A DNA stretch of 64,000 bases, from positions 1,449,501-1,513,500 of the forward strand of contig OZ025785.1 in NCBI GenBank assembly GCA_964019425.1. The letters are read 5' to 3'. Under the pieces are notes generated by a model, which was given only the letters and a program-made list of their open reading frames with translations, had not been told where the DNA came from and ran no database searches. A program made the translations under genes and the position numbers. The stretch is from Flectonema sp. DT1601 (Eukaryota > Euglenozoa > Diplonemea > Diplonemida > Diplonemidae). Shown piece by piece: positions 39,127 to 50,065 of this stretch (its first letter is position 1; each line of letters begins with the position of its first letter).

Positions 39127-40271
39127 TGCCTTTTATTTCAGGTGATTAATTCGCAGCGTCGAGTTTGACTCTTTACTCAGCAAAGTGGGTTAAGTAGTAA
39201 ATATGTTTTCATGTAAGTAATTTATAGTTTTCAGTGAGGAGGTGGGGAGCCCGCCTTCTCACTGTTTGCTCTAATTTGTTTCTGTTTTGACGTTTTCCCT
39301 TTATTTATGTTTTTTTCTCTCTCTCTATTCTTTCTATTAGCAAGACAACTTTCCTGCGAAGAAAAGGGACCCGTTAGCAATGAGAAATCTTTCATACTTC
39401 AACAAAAGTAATGATTTCATTGTTGTGATCGTTATTCCGGCTTCGTTGCCAGATGTTCACGTGTGTATTTATTGTTCGTTGTTAGAACTTATGTGTTGCA
39501 GTTGGCAGCGTGCTGAGCATGTCAGCTAGTTTTGTGATGCGGGTGTTGTTTGTGTCTTCCTCTGCGGCGACAAACTCAGTCACTCCATCTCGAAAGAGAT
39601 AAGTGATTTATACATACGCCACAGGGTGGGACAATCGATGTGTTTGTTTGTTTGTTTGCTTCCTCATTATGAGCTGAACCACATATATGGCAAAGTATGA
39701 TTGCCTTATTCCCTTTTACACTCACAGTGTCTAAGTGATTCCTTGAGCTGGGATATATTCTTTATCCGATATACTCATCTGATTGGGGGCATCGTCTCCC
39801 AGCTGATGTGTATTTGCTCTGTTTGTTTCTGACTCTTTGAAGTCAACTCTCTCTCTCTTTCCATTCTGCGATGAAAGCTGCAGCGGATTCTTGATAGCAA
39901 TTCTTGATACAATATTTGTTGTACAGTTTTGGGGACTTCAATGGTTACCAAGTTGCTGTAGTTGCAACAGCATTATTATCGTTATATCTATCCGCATAAG
40001 TTTCTGTAGTCGCTCTCGTTGCCCTTGTCTTTCCCTGCCCTACTACACGAACTACTCTGATTCGGTTTTTTTCGAATCGCGTCTTGTTGGAGTTTACAAA
40101 TGAATACCTACCTGATGGTAACTTTTAACTTCCTTTTACAGGTGACTAGGATTTGTTATTCACTATTGTCGAGATGTGTTGAGTTGATATATTTGTGTTA
40201 TAACAATAAACCTTTTTCGTTATCTTGCTAAGTAAAAGAATATAATTTTATTTCTTCACAGATGGCTACAT
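39127..40271. other. 1.1-kb intergenic region
   Basis: No firm gene. A 49-codon ORF (39380-39529) follows a pyrimidine-rich TTTCTATTAG acceptor-like site near 39340, but its composition is not clearly coding. An 88-codon ORF at 39837-40103 is Cys/Ser/Ile-rich and unconvincing. TTTCTTCACAG ending at 40261 is the likely acceptor of the next gene. Confidence 0.45.
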
Positions 40272-43200
40272 ATGGATGGGTACCACCCACTGCGTGATGC
40301 TAGGCGAAATAGCGCAGTGTTCCAGCAATCGTCACATGTGGAACCCCAAACAATGAAGGTGGTGTATCCACTTGAGAAGAGGACTGGGTTAGAGAATTCT
40401 GTTGAGATGTTGAAACAGAGAAATCAACAGATAAACAAAACTATCGGATCTCCGTTTCCTCTGCCACCAGACTTTGCTGACAGTGAAACGCCATCTGATC
40501 AAAAGTCTTCAGGACAGACATCACCACTTGTGAGACTTTTGAACGAGTTGCAAGACTTTGATAAAACACCTCAAAGAACTCCTTTGAGAGATTTATCACT
40601 TTCATTTATTAATACTCAGGGAACACAAGTGTCTCCTGATCATAATTTTTCAACCGACTTACTATCAGACGTTCAACTCAGCTGTCCAAGACCCCCAGCA
40701 CTTGCTGCATCTCCACCAGCTCCAGTACCAGCACCGATGCTTCGATTCAAAAAGGATCCGGGTAATGGAGAATTCCACCTAGTGAGGAGGACTGGAGACT
40801 CTGACGTAATGCAATTTGCTTCGATGTTACACACGAATATTCGCCAACTAAAAGCAAGAGACTCGGGTTTCGACTGGCAAACCCCAACAGATAGTGAACA
40901 AGATTACTCACAAGTACCCTGCAGGAGATTCAACTCTGATAATTCTATTTATGATTCTTCAAATCAACACAATGAGTACTCTGATAGCTCAAGAAATGAT
41001 TCTTTCATTAGCTATCAGGAGAGCTCACAGTTGGAATGTCAGCGAAGAGTTAGTTCTCTTTCAGGTTCAAAGCAGACTAATCACAAGAGAATTCGACGCG
41101 TTGAAAAGCTCTCCGTCGGAGGAACGGAAGAATCAGAACAAATAAACATCAGCGTTTCATTACCAAGAAAGAGAATTGACCAATGCAACAGAGCTCCACT
41201 ATCAACTTTAAACAAAAACCAACATTTGATTCAACGCAGTTCTACTGCAGCAAAGGATGAGAAGATTTCATCGAAAGATGACTATCACGCGAAGCAGATA
41301 TTAAAAGAAATAACTTCTTCACAAATTGATTACAAACAACGTGGTGAAGTAACGGATCAAAAAGTTGATACCAAAGAGAACTGCGCATCACATCGACAGT
41401 CCGACAGTTGTAATAATAATATAAATCGCGGTATTCACGTAGCCGACACTGTCACCAGAGGTCAGAGTGGTGTAGAAGTTGAAACAGACTCAGAAGCCAG
41501 CACTCAATTAACAATGAGAGAGACTGAAGTCAAACAGACAGGTCCTCTACTGAGAAATAGTAGAAACCATCACCCTGTTGATTCCGTTGTGTCATTACCT
41601 GAGAGACAGCAAGAACCTCACTCTCAACTCACTAATCTGAGTGGTGTGGAATTCGAAACCGATTCTAACAGCAGCACTCAATCAGCACTTCAAAATAACA
41701 CTTTTCTACTGCACTCCTTACAGAGTGCAACAGGTACTCAAGAAGCAGACAGTACGTTGGTAATATTATCTCCTGAAAGCGTGTCGGGCGATGTGAATTC
41801 CGACTGCAGCACTCTTTCGAATATTAACAAACCTACAAAGTCAAAGAACAAACTTCTCCACCCAGTACACGTGTCGGTACCTCAGATGAAACAATTCCTC
41901 GATAAGGATGAGAAATCATTTCAGAGATCGGGAATATTATCACCTGAAAATGCCAATAGGAAACCAAAACAAACTACACCAAAACCGGTTAGGAAGCAGG
42001 GCAGTAAACAACAAGTGAAAACTCGAAAACTGCAGCGAGGGAGAGTTATAAATCAAAAAGCACAAATGCCTCGATCACCACCCAGTCACTATCCTGAAAA
42101 AGAACGAACTGATGTACTATCACCATTGGGCAGACGGAAATCACAATCACATCCGGCATTCTCACCTGAGCAGAAACATTATTATGACAGTGAGAAAGAG
42201 AATGATGTGCATCAGAGTTCAACAGTAGCCCTCTCACCAACAAATCACTTCAATCATCAACTGCAGTGTGATAATACACTCGAGGTATTGCCACTTGAGA
42301 ATGGAACTCTGCTTTCAACTTCTAGTCAGAATCGTTTCATTGAAGATGTGGAGGGGGACTTGTCTACAATGTTGTCACCACCAGCAAGCAGGAGAAAATC
42401 ACATCCGGCATTCTCACCTGAACAGAAACATTACTTTGAAGAAGACGGTGAAGTTCATTTAGTAATGTCACCCGAACCCGATGTGAGAAGACGAAAATCA
42501 CATCCGGCGTTTTCACCAAAGCAAGTTCATCATTTTGAGAGTACTGAAGGGAGTGATGTGAGAGACTCGTTTCTTGAAAACACACTTGACGTTGATAACA
42601 CGTCTTCTGTACAAATAAAATTACCGAATAAAAGTTTACAATCTTCAGCCTCAAAAGATTATATTCTTGAAGATAGTCAAATACTAACTAGAGATGGAAT
42701 GTTGAGACCTGTTGATCCTGAAACGCCTTACAAACAAGCTGTAAAAGAACAGCTTAGGCAGGCAGCCTCAAATACTAAAACTCCGAATCGATCAGTTCTT
42801 GACGATCTCAGTACATCTCAACACAATCGAGACTTGTCGTATGTAAAGAAACGAACTGGCCGTCCATCAACATGGGCGGAGCAGCAAGAGTTGATGAATT
42901 CCGTATTAGCAGATGACTTTCAATATCACTCGAAAAGTACAAAAGACAGCTCCTGCTCACCGATAAAGTGGAATAATAAAACAACAGCAACACAAGTATC
43001 TCCAACAAGAACAGAGTGTAACACCACACAGACGTCTCAGTGGGAATTTGTTAATAGAAACGGTTGCTACGGTCCAATAGAACAAATGGCCCCACCGCCT
43101 GTCAGCAGCAGATCTGTCTCAGCGTCAAGTAGAGTGACGAGTGCTGATGGTCGAGTTCCAATCAAGTCGAAAACATCTCGTGGACTTATCCAGCAGGCAG

Positions 43201-43463
43201 CTTCGAAATTACGAAAGGGTTCACAGCCGGCTACTCGAAAGTACAGAAGGTCAGTTAAAGTGTCACCAGAAAGGAAACCAACAGAGGATTGTGAGGCAGC
43301 TAGTCTTGGGTGGTCTGTCAAGACGACTCGAAGTTTGGACAGCAAAGATGTTTCGAGACCTAGAAAAGTAGCACCTGTAACGCCACCGACTCTCTTTGAT
43401 ATTCGTACGGCAAAACACCCGAAGAGAGTTCGGAGCCGATCTTCTGGTGCAACTCGAAAATAA
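40272..43463 (+). CDS. Unknown repeat-bearing protein rich in SP/TP sites, 1063 aa
   Basis: No family recognised. Most of the chain is polar and probably disordered, with dozens of SP and TP sites suitable for cyclin-dependent or MAP kinases. Three copies of RRKS(QS)HPAFSPEQKHY-type repeats lie near residues 622, 707 and 741, each followed by an acidic stretch; the first is followed by a KEN sequence (EKENDVH), a possible APC/C degron. A different repeat, SGVExETDSxxSTQ, occurs near residues 402 and 456. The C-terminus is very basic (KHPKRVRSRSSGATRK), suggesting DNA, RNA or microtubule binding. Together these hint at a cell-cycle-regulated scaffold, as inference. An acceptor-like CAG lies 10 nt before the ATG; an out-of-frame ATG intervenes. 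Confidence 0.7.
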   Translation: MDGYHPLRDARRNSAVFQQSSHVEPQTMKVVYPLEKRTGLENSVEMLKQRNQQINKTIGSPFPLPPDFADSETPSDQKSSGQTSPLVRLLNELQDFDKTPQRTPLRDLSLSFINTQGTQVSPDHNFSTDLLSDVQLSCPRPPALAASPPAPVPAPMLRFKKDPGNGEFHLVRRTGDSDVMQFASMLHTNIRQLKARDSGFDWQTPTDSEQDYSQVPCRRFNSDNSIYDSSNQHNEYSDSSRNDSFISYQESSQLECQRRVSSLSGSKQTNHKRIRRVEKLSVGGTEESEQINISVSLPRKRIDQCNRAPLSTLNKNQHLIQRSSTAAKDEKISSKDDYHAKQILKEITSSQIDYKQRGEVTDQKVDTKENCASHRQSDSCNNNINRGIHVADTVTRGQSGVEVETDSEASTQLTMRETEVKQTGPLLRNSRNHHPVDSVVSLPERQQEPHSQLTNLSGVEFETDSNSSTQSALQNNTFLLHSLQSATGTQEADSTLVILSPESVSGDVNSDCSTLSNINKPTKSKNKLLHPVHVSVPQMKQFLDKDEKSFQRSGILSPENANRKPKQTTPKPVRKQGSKQQVKTRKLQRGRVINQKAQMPRSPPSHYPEKERTDVLSPLGRRKSQSHPAFSPEQKHYYDSEKENDVHQSSTVALSPTNHFNHQLQCDNTLEVLPLENGTLLSTSSQNRFIEDVEGDLSTMLSPPASRRKSHPAFSPEQKHYFEEDGEVHLVMSPEPDVRRRKSHPAFSPKQVHHFESTEGSDVRDSFLENTLDVDNTSSVQIKLPNKSLQSSASKDYILEDSQILTRDGMLRPVDPETPYKQAVKEQLRQAASNTKTPNRSVLDDLSTSQHNRDLSYVKKRTGRPSTWAEQQELMNSVLADDFQYHSKSTKDSSCSPIKWNNKTTATQVSPTRTECNTTQTSQWEFVNRNGCYGPIEQMAPPPVSSRSVSASSRVTSADGRVPIKSKTSRGLIQQAASKLRKGSQPATRKYRRSVKVSPERKPTEDCEAASLGWSVKTTRSLDSKDVSRPRKVAPVTPPTLFDIRTAKHPKRVRSRSSGATRK

Positions 43464-43682
43464 GACTTTATCTGCTGGCCGTTTGTTTTCTTTTTCTTTT
43501 TTTTTTTTCTTTTAGTAGTTTTTTCTGTTATTTCAACAATTTGTTACAGCGGTTCAAATACGTATCGCCAATTAGATTATTAGATTCTTTGAGATGGATT
43601 GTTTTGGTAATTTATTTCGGTTATCACTTCTAACTCTCGCAGGATAAATAAAAAATAATATTCCATCCCACCATAGAACACG

Positions 43683-44189
43683 ATGAGGAAGCCTCCAACA
43701 TATTCTGCAGCGGATGTTGATGTTGATGTGAAAGTATTATCAGAGCATCTTGGAAAAGAGTTTGATGAATGCGGTAAAAAATATGTCGTCGATACGATAG
43801 CTGGAAGTAAACGACGAGTGACATTTAGTAAAATGATCGGAATGATGAGATGGTCGAACGCCATCATGCTCTGGGTAAATGTAAACAAGGATGAAAATTT
43901 TAACAATGTATTTTCTAAAAATAAAAAAGATGAACATTTTATGACCTTCTATGCATCAAAATCTATGAAACCAAAATCACTACTCGTGCGGAAGGTGATC
44001 GAAACGACAACAGACCCAAATCAACACATCCTTCTAATGTGTCGTTGGCCAAGGAAACCTTACGTTTTCTGTGGAAGATGTAAGTGTGTAACATATAAAC
44101 TTGATGAGCAACCAATTTATTTTAATCTTCAATTGCTTGATGGTAAGAAAGTCCATCAATCTTGTACGTCATACGCTGAATTGTTCTGA
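43683..44189 (+). CDS. Unknown 168-aa protein
   Basis: No family firmly recognised. The order of segments, HFMTFYASKSMKPKSLLVRK then ILLMCRWPRKPYVFCGRC and PIYFNLQLLDGKKV, vaguely recalls the small DUF3427-like fold found at the ends of some bacterial helicases, but this is a weak impression. The start (MRKPPTYSAADVDVDVKVLS) is reasonable: an acceptor-like CTCTCGCAG ends at 43642, 40 nt upstream. Confidence 0.55.
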   Translation: MRKPPTYSAADVDVDVKVLSEHLGKEFDECGKKYVVDTIAGSKRRVTFSKMIGMMRWSNAIMLWVNVNKDENFNNVFSKNKKDEHFMTFYASKSMKPKSLLVRKVIETTTDPNQHILLMCRWPRKPYVFCGRCKCVTYKLDEQPIYFNLQLLDGKKVHQSCTSYAELF

Positions 44190-44275
44190 TTGTGATTTGC
44201 GAAAAAGTTTTTTTTTTTTTTTTTTTTTTAGATAAGTTTGATTTATGTAAACACCATACACACACACAGGATGAA

Positions 44276-44305
<30 letters not shown>

Positions 44306-44309
<4 letters not shown>

Positions 44310-46533
44310 TAAGGAATGCGGGGAGGAGGTATATTGCTGCGGGATCGTTCATGTCGGGACCTTCCTCCTTGAACGAGCAAATTGTGGTACCGGAAACCCG
44401 TGAAACACATCATCAGTACAAGCAAGGTCCACGTAGAAAGTTTATCGTTAGGAAACCAAAACCGGTCAAAGTGGAGTTACTAGAAATGTCAGAAAAGAGT
44501 TCCGAAGAATTAGAACAAATCATTCCTTTTGAGGAACCTGTTGACACTTTGAAAATAGAAGCTGAGGAGCTAATTGAACGGAGTATTGTAAATATCGATC
44601 TTCCAAAAGAAGAAATGCATCCCTCAAAACCAAATAGAAGACTGTTTCGTAAATATGAAAACTTTGAAATAGAACATTTCCCTGCTGCAAGTCAGTCTGA
44701 TTACACTCCTGAAAAAATGTATGACACCTACCGTGATAACACTTTAGCAAAAGGAGAAATTCAAGTAACAATTCCAAGACCGTCAAGTGTTACTTTTTAT
44801 AAAAGTAAACGGGTATCTACCTCTACTCACCATAATGTTGCTCTCCATAGTACGAATACTAAGAGTATTGTACCACTTATGTTTAGTCAATCACCTTTGT
44901 CTTATTTGGGTTCATCGTATTGGGCAAAGCACAACAGAGATAGATTTAAGTGGGAAACAGATCCTTTGGCAACTTCCTGGGATATGCTTCTTGATGAGCC
45001 GACGAACCCTTTACTATCAGCACCGATAACATCTTGGGTACCCTTACCACTTGATGGTGAGACCTTACCTCCTAATGAAATACGTGATGAGTCAGTGCCT
45101 CGGACTGTTCAAGTTGACGGTCAGGAATTCACTGTCTCTCCCAATGATGAAGTAGATATCTTACCAGTCTCGGTAACACCAAAACCTGGACATTGGTTTA
45201 AGCAATACGGAATGCCGATGGATAAAGCTATTGGACCTATTCAGTGGGACAAAGAAACGGTACCTGCAATGAAATTAATCAGAAGTGTAAAACAAGGATC
45301 TCTCACTAAAGATCCGAAAAAGCCTGGTCAAGACATGAGAATATTATGTGTTGGTGATAGCTTAACTCTTGGTATCACAAAAGGATCTGATAAAACTTAC
45401 TACTCAAAAGGAGAGAAGACGAGTCTAAATATGGAAGACGAAGACTTGGATCCTAGAGAGCATCCGTATGCTCTACGACTTCATCATCTACTTAATGCTG
45501 ATATTGATATACTTGGAGTCCCTCGAGACACTACTGACCTAATGAGGGATCGCATGCTACTAAAAGTAAAAGAGCAATTCGAAAAAGGAATGCCTTATGA
45601 TTTAGTAATTATTTGGGGAGGTATCTGGGACTTGTACGACCCCAACATGACAGGTCACGAGGTCGCATTAAATCTAACAAGAATGCATCACGTATGTCAC
45701 TTGTACGGAGCCAAAACACTGGGTTTGACACTACCACAACTTCCTAATAAGCCTCATGGAAAATATATGAATGGTCGTGTTATTGACACCAATGAGCAGC
45801 TTCAAGACTTCGCAAAAGGAAAAAGACGAGATATGTCAATAGTTGATATCCACAGATTAATACCATACTCAGTTCACACATTTAATATTGCTCTCGCTGC
45901 GGACCAACCCCTAATTGCTAAACGTAACTCTGCGATAAATCCTATCTGGCACTCTGCGGCAATCGAAATGACTCCACTAGGATATGACAGGGTTGGTGAA
46001 TTAATTTTCAAGCAACTAAAACACATGCCAGGATTCCTTCAAAAGGCAATCCCAGATCGATTTTATAGCCATCCATGCAATGAACCTCATAATAAAAATA
46101 TACATGATCAAATCAAGAACGCGGTTTCCTTGAGGAGGACGAGGTCCAGAGTCAAATCGCAAGCAAATGCGACTCCATATGGATGCACGTATCATAATAA
46201 AATGTATTTTTTTTTTTTTTTTTTTTTTGTTGTATTTAAAAAGTCTATCTTTCCAACGAGAATTATGTTTCACCGTGAAAAAAAAAAAAAAAAAAAACAG
46301 ATCACCTTGGACCGAAGGAAGGCTCCACGAGTACGATGACCACGACGACAGACTGCAGGTTTGTATTTATTTATTTATTTATTTTGCTTTTGTTTATTAT
46401 CTCATTCAAACATTCTAAAAACTAACATCAGATGGCTATGTCAAATTCTTACATGGTAAGACACCCAATGACAAAACCCAGAAAAGGAAAGATCACAAAC
46501 GACGCATATGCCCGACAATATTCATTACTGTAA
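44306..46533 (+). CDS. SGNH/GDSL-fold protein, likely inactive, three exons
   Basis: The exons are 44306 to 46203 (or 46188), 46301-46358 and 46432-46533, giving 685 (or 680) aa. The unspliced frame runs through a T run and an A run and would end in poly-Phe/poly-Lys, which is not credible; splicing gives a natural tail ending ITNDAYARQYSLL. Residues ~345-590 form an SGNH domain: block I ILCVGDSLTLG with Ser352, block II near ILGVPRDTTD. Block III reads WGGIWDLYD where GxND is usual, and block V reads AAIEMTPLGYD where DxxH is usual, so the Asn and the catalytic Asp-His appear lost. The first ~330 residues match nothing I know. A binding or structural role is likelier than hydrolysis. Confidence 0.7.
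46204..46300 (+). other. Intron 1 of the SGNH gene, with T22 and A20 at its two ends
   Basis: Two donors keep the frame: 46189 (GTATCA) and 46204 (GTATTT). With the second, the intron reads GTA, 22 T (46207-46228), a middle, 20 A (46278-46297), CAG, so its ends are complementary almost to the splice sites. The acceptor is AAACAG ending at 46300. Confidence 0.6.
46359..46431 (+). other. Intron 2 of the SGNH gene
   Basis: The 73-nt intron runs from GTTTGT to ACATCAG and contains a short (ATTT)n repeat. Both flanking exons join in phase 0. Confidence 0.65.
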
Positions 46534-46966
46534 ATCGCTCATTTCTGCAATAAAAATACGTCTGTTGCCATTGCAACGGATATTGGTTTCTCAGAGTTGT
46601 ATTTTAAAAAGCTGTACAACTTATTATCGATTATGGTATTATCAACATTATCACTCAAGTGGAGTGACCTGCTGCACTTTGGGTAGCAAAAAACAGATGC
46701 CTGAGAAACATTTGTACTAAAAAAAAAAAAAAAAAAATTCTTTTTCACCCCCTATCAAGGCGTTTTGGTTATTCATCAATTTTATACAAAAACTGCTACG
46801 GTAACATAGGCAAATGGCGCTGTCCCTGACAGTCAAGATTGATCCGACACATTGTTGTTTCTTTGAGCTTGATAGCACAGTATGTTGAGAAGAGAATCAA
46901 AGGCAAAAAGAAAATTTTTTTTTTTTTATAAAATACTATTTTTAGCTTAATAATAATAACAACAAC
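46534..46966. other. Intergenic region
   Basis: No gene seen. An A run is near 46720-46737 and a T run near 46916-46927; the acceptor-like TTTTTAG ending at 46945 precedes the next ATG by 21 nt. Confidence 0.5.
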
Positions 46967-49294
46967 ATGACTACCTCAATACTTCCGCAAGAAGAAATAT
47001 TCAACTGGGATTCCAAAAGACTAGGAATGTGTCTAAGAGCCCCAATGACGTGGGGTATCGACAACGCATCGGATGATGAATTCGGACTTCCAGGAAACCC
47101 TTCGTGTGTCGTGTTAACTGATCGATGGGGTGGTATAAGAAAATCTCGGGATCAAGAAACAGAACACGACGACCCCAACGATACAGAAGTCTATGATGTA
47201 GTTCCGAGATCACTCGCATTCTCTATTAGAGAATTGAACGATCCGATGGAGTTGAAGACGCTGTGTAAAGAGACGTTAAAAAGTGTTTTATCTATTAAAG
47301 GACTCTCTGAAATAGACGGCAATACTAACCTCAGAGCTATAACTGTTGGGAGGAAGGCTCAGACGCAGTGTATGTTAGCTGGTCGGACTGCTTTTGGATT
47401 TTCGTATTCTGTTAACGGAAACAAGAGTTGGGAAGGTTGTTATGTTATCGGAACATATGAACCTACTCGAAAACTAGCCCTCCTCGTTACAATAAAATGT
47501 CAATCATCTGACGTGTACACAACACTACCACAATATGCTATCGATTTATCAAGTCATTTCGGAGATGTTTCAAATTTATCTTTTTATGAACCCGGTCATC
47601 AAGTTGAAGATACAGAACCAGATTCCTTATTTAACAGACCTCTTGGTGTAGATGCAAAGTGGACAAAGGGAGTAATGACATATAGAAATCCAACAGCAGC
47701 TATTGCCTTTGAGTTACCAGCGTATCCAATGACAATAAGAGAAGGAGTGTCGTTGACGAGAAGTAATCCTTCAGTTCATATTTATAACTTAACAATAATA
47801 CTAAAGGTACATCCTCCAGACATTGCTGGAGAAGAGGAGATTGGTATGACTGCATCACATCAACCAGTTGAGGTCTCAATTGGTATCGATATTGAAGACA
47901 CAGTCAGAGCAAAGCATCCAACGATAATGTCTGCTGCTGAGTATGGTACGCTAAAGATGAAAGTTATAATGCATGAGTTCGCTAATTCAAAACCAAGCGG
48001 AACACCACTTACTAATTTTATAGGAAATCGTAACGGTGTTTCATATCTCTGGACAGGAAATGTTTCTTCAGAATTACGAAGTAAATTCTGCAAGGCGATG
48101 TGCTGCGTGACTCTAAACAACAACAAAGGAATTGTTGTCAGCTACTTCACTAGAACTGGACAAGGTCTCTTTGATATGAATTTACATATCATGCAAGATC
48201 TTCTCAAAGATATTTATTTCATTCCAGAACGTGAGGCTGATGGAAAGTTCTCTCGAGACCAGGCAACATCAATTCTGTTGCAGACTTCTGATGACTTTTC
48301 ATCGACATTTGAAAAAGAAGGAAGATCACAACAATTATCCAGATACGTCTTCCTCGCATCATGTAGTACAGGAGGTGCACTCCAAGGATATACTGGAGCT
48401 TCAGTTATCCCATTCCCTTCAGAGGTAAAAGATGAAGAGGAAGTCACAAAGAAAAAACGCAACAAGAAAGCAGCCGATAACAGACTCGCTGAAAACGACA
48501 CCGACTCCGTTATCGACGTCTCAGATATTCCACACTTCGCGTTACCAGTTGAAGAGACGATTGAAAGTGAAGATGAAGGCAGTCAGAAGTCTGACAGAAA
48601 TGAAACTCCTGAAGAAGAGCAACAACCAGACAAACAAGAAGCAGCAGAGTGCATAGAAGAACAACTCACTTCACCTGAAGCTGATGCAAGTCTTCAAGAA
48701 GCTGATGCGACAGTTGAATGCAACTCACCAGAAGCTGATGTCCCGACGTCTCAATCTCCGCCACCAACAGGAATGGTACTAAAACAAGACGATGAGTCTG
48801 ATGATGAAGTTACTGGAGTCTCTCTGAAGCAGATCTACACGAAAGCCTGTTCTCGACACGGCGTTAAATCTAACAGTCGATTACTACAGAGACTTCCAAC
48901 AGAAAGTTTATACGCATTCTCTATTGAGGAGTTGGACTTGTCGCTGAACTACTTTGGAAAAGGTTTTGAAGCGGCCTGTTACTTATTTAAATTCATGCCG
49001 AAACTAAGAACACTTCAATTTAATGAAATGAGTATTGGAAATGAAGAAGTCAGAATACTGGCATCGTATTGTGAGAAGGTTCAGACTCTCACTCATCTCT
49101 CTCTTCGATCCAATCCAAGAATCTCTCTGGCGTCGTCAAAACCATTGTTAGGTCTGCTCAAAAAGAATCAAAATATAACATCGATTGAACTTTTGGGTAC
49201 TTCTGTTGGAAATGATGTCGTTAAGCTGCTAAACAGCCAGACTGAAATAAATAAAATTGAAAAAACCAAGGTTGAAGAACAACAAAACACTTAA
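46967..49294 (+). CDS. Leucine-rich-repeat protein with acidic linker, 775 aa
   Basis: Residues ~1-480 are a globular region of unknown family that may contain two related halves (for example GCYVIGTYEPTRKLALLVTI and MCCVTLNNNKGIVVSYFTRT). Residues ~490-625 are a highly acidic, probably disordered linker with three EADA/EADV-type repeats. The C-terminal ~145 residues form a tropomodulin-like LRR module: LKQIYTKACSRHGVKSNSRL, then IEELDLSLNYFG, LRTLQFNEMSIG, LTHLSLRSNPRIS and ITSIELLGTSVG. Such 'YxxxCxxxxVxxNS' LRR tails are frequent in protist proteins. A scaffold or flagellar role is possible but not shown. Confidence 0.7.
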   Translation: MTTSILPQEEIFNWDSKRLGMCLRAPMTWGIDNASDDEFGLPGNPSCVVLTDRWGGIRKSRDQETEHDDPNDTEVYDVVPRSLAFSIRELNDPMELKTLCKETLKSVLSIKGLSEIDGNTNLRAITVGRKAQTQCMLAGRTAFGFSYSVNGNKSWEGCYVIGTYEPTRKLALLVTIKCQSSDVYTTLPQYAIDLSSHFGDVSNLSFYEPGHQVEDTEPDSLFNRPLGVDAKWTKGVMTYRNPTAAIAFELPAYPMTIREGVSLTRSNPSVHIYNLTIILKVHPPDIAGEEEIGMTASHQPVEVSIGIDIEDTVRAKHPTIMSAAEYGTLKMKVIMHEFANSKPSGTPLTNFIGNRNGVSYLWTGNVSSELRSKFCKAMCCVTLNNNKGIVVSYFTRTGQGLFDMNLHIMQDLLKDIYFIPEREADGKFSRDQATSILLQTSDDFSSTFEKEGRSQQLSRYVFLASCSTGGALQGYTGASVIPFPSEVKDEEEVTKKKRNKKAADNRLAENDTDSVIDVSDIPHFALPVEETIESEDEGSQKSDRNETPEEEQQPDKQEAAECIEEQLTSPEADASLQEADATVECNSPEADVPTSQSPPPTGMVLKQDDESDDEVTGVSLKQIYTKACSRHGVKSNSRLLQRLPTESLYAFSIEELDLSLNYFGKGFEAACYLFKFMPKLRTLQFNEMSIGNEEVRILASYCEKVQTLTHLSLRSNPRISLASSKPLLGLLKKNQNITSIELLGTSVGNDVVKLLNSQTEINKIEKTKVEEQQNT

Positions 49295-49525
49295 AAAAAA
49301 AAAAAAAAAAATCCACTTCTTTACACTTTACTTAAGAATTGTTTCTGTTTGTAGGAGTTAATTTAATATACTGGTCTAATATTCTGTACTCATTTGAGTT
49401 GATTGAAGTACAGCATTTCTATGTTGTTATTCATTCAGTTTTATAACAAGTTGGAAATTTAGGATTCACATTTTTTCTTTATTCAGGTTTTTTTGTTTTT
49501 GTTTTATACAAAAAACTCAATACTC

Positions 49526-50065
49526 ATGGGATGCTCACACTCGTCTTCGAGGCTATCTCGGAAGGGTAACACCACAACACCGACTATAAGAGTGCCATTT
49601 GGTGCGAGTAGTAAACCACAACAAGGGAATAAGAAGATTCAGAAAAATGAAGTACCTGAAAACAACAATCCGACGTCAGATTCGACGCTTGATAACTACT
49701 TATGTAGGGGTCAGAGGTACTTAGCAAAGGGAAGACAGAATGATGCTTTTGATATGTTCTGTATGGCGAGGGATATCCTTGAAGAGACTACACCTGATAG
49801 TCTTGACTTAGCAAGTGTCTATTATGAATTGGGAAGAATGTTAATGGCGAAGAATCAAAATAACGCAGGCACAACTCAACTTAAAAAAGCCCTTCTAATA
49901 CTAGAAGACGTTCCCCCTTGTCATGAAGCAGCTCAGGTGCTAAATATTTTATCAAAATCTCCAACAGTTTCTATACTACAATCAAAGCAGTACAGACAAC
50001 GTGCTGCAGATATAGTCAATGAGTTGCAAGGCTCTGAACAAGATGAGGAAGAGCAAAAAGAATAA
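49526..50065 (+). CDS. Predicted myristoylated TPR-like protein, 179 aa
   Basis: From the ATG at 49526 the protein starts MGCSHSSSRLSRKG, which fits N-myristoylation at Gly2 and palmitoylation at Cys3, so membrane anchoring is likely. The frame is open upstream to 49493, but that start would hide the signal. Residues ~55-145 contain two to three TPR-like helical pairs (GQRYLAKGRQNDAFDMFCMA, ASVYYELGRMLMAKNQNNAG, TTQLKKALLILEDVPP). The tail is acidic (GSEQDEEEQKE). TPR proteins bind partner peptides; the partner is unknown. An acceptor-like CTTTATTCAG ends at about 49487. Confidence 0.7.
   Translation: MGCSHSSSRLSRKGNTTTPTIRVPFGASSKPQQGNKKIQKNEVPENNNPTSDSTLDNYLCRGQRYLAKGRQNDAFDMFCMARDILEETTPDSLDLASVYYELGRMLMAKNQNNAGTTQLKKALLILEDVPPCHEAAQVLNILSKSPTVSILQSKQYRQRAADIVNELQGSEQDEEEQKE

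Noticed and set aside
39837-40103. 88-codon ORF before the repeat-rich gene
   Set aside because: Cys/Ile/Ser-rich with no domain, in a region that also holds acceptor-like sites; likely chance.
46204-46339. Poly-Phe/poly-Lys C-terminus of the SGNH frame
   Set aside because: Splicing at 46300 restores a normal C-terminus across two further exons.
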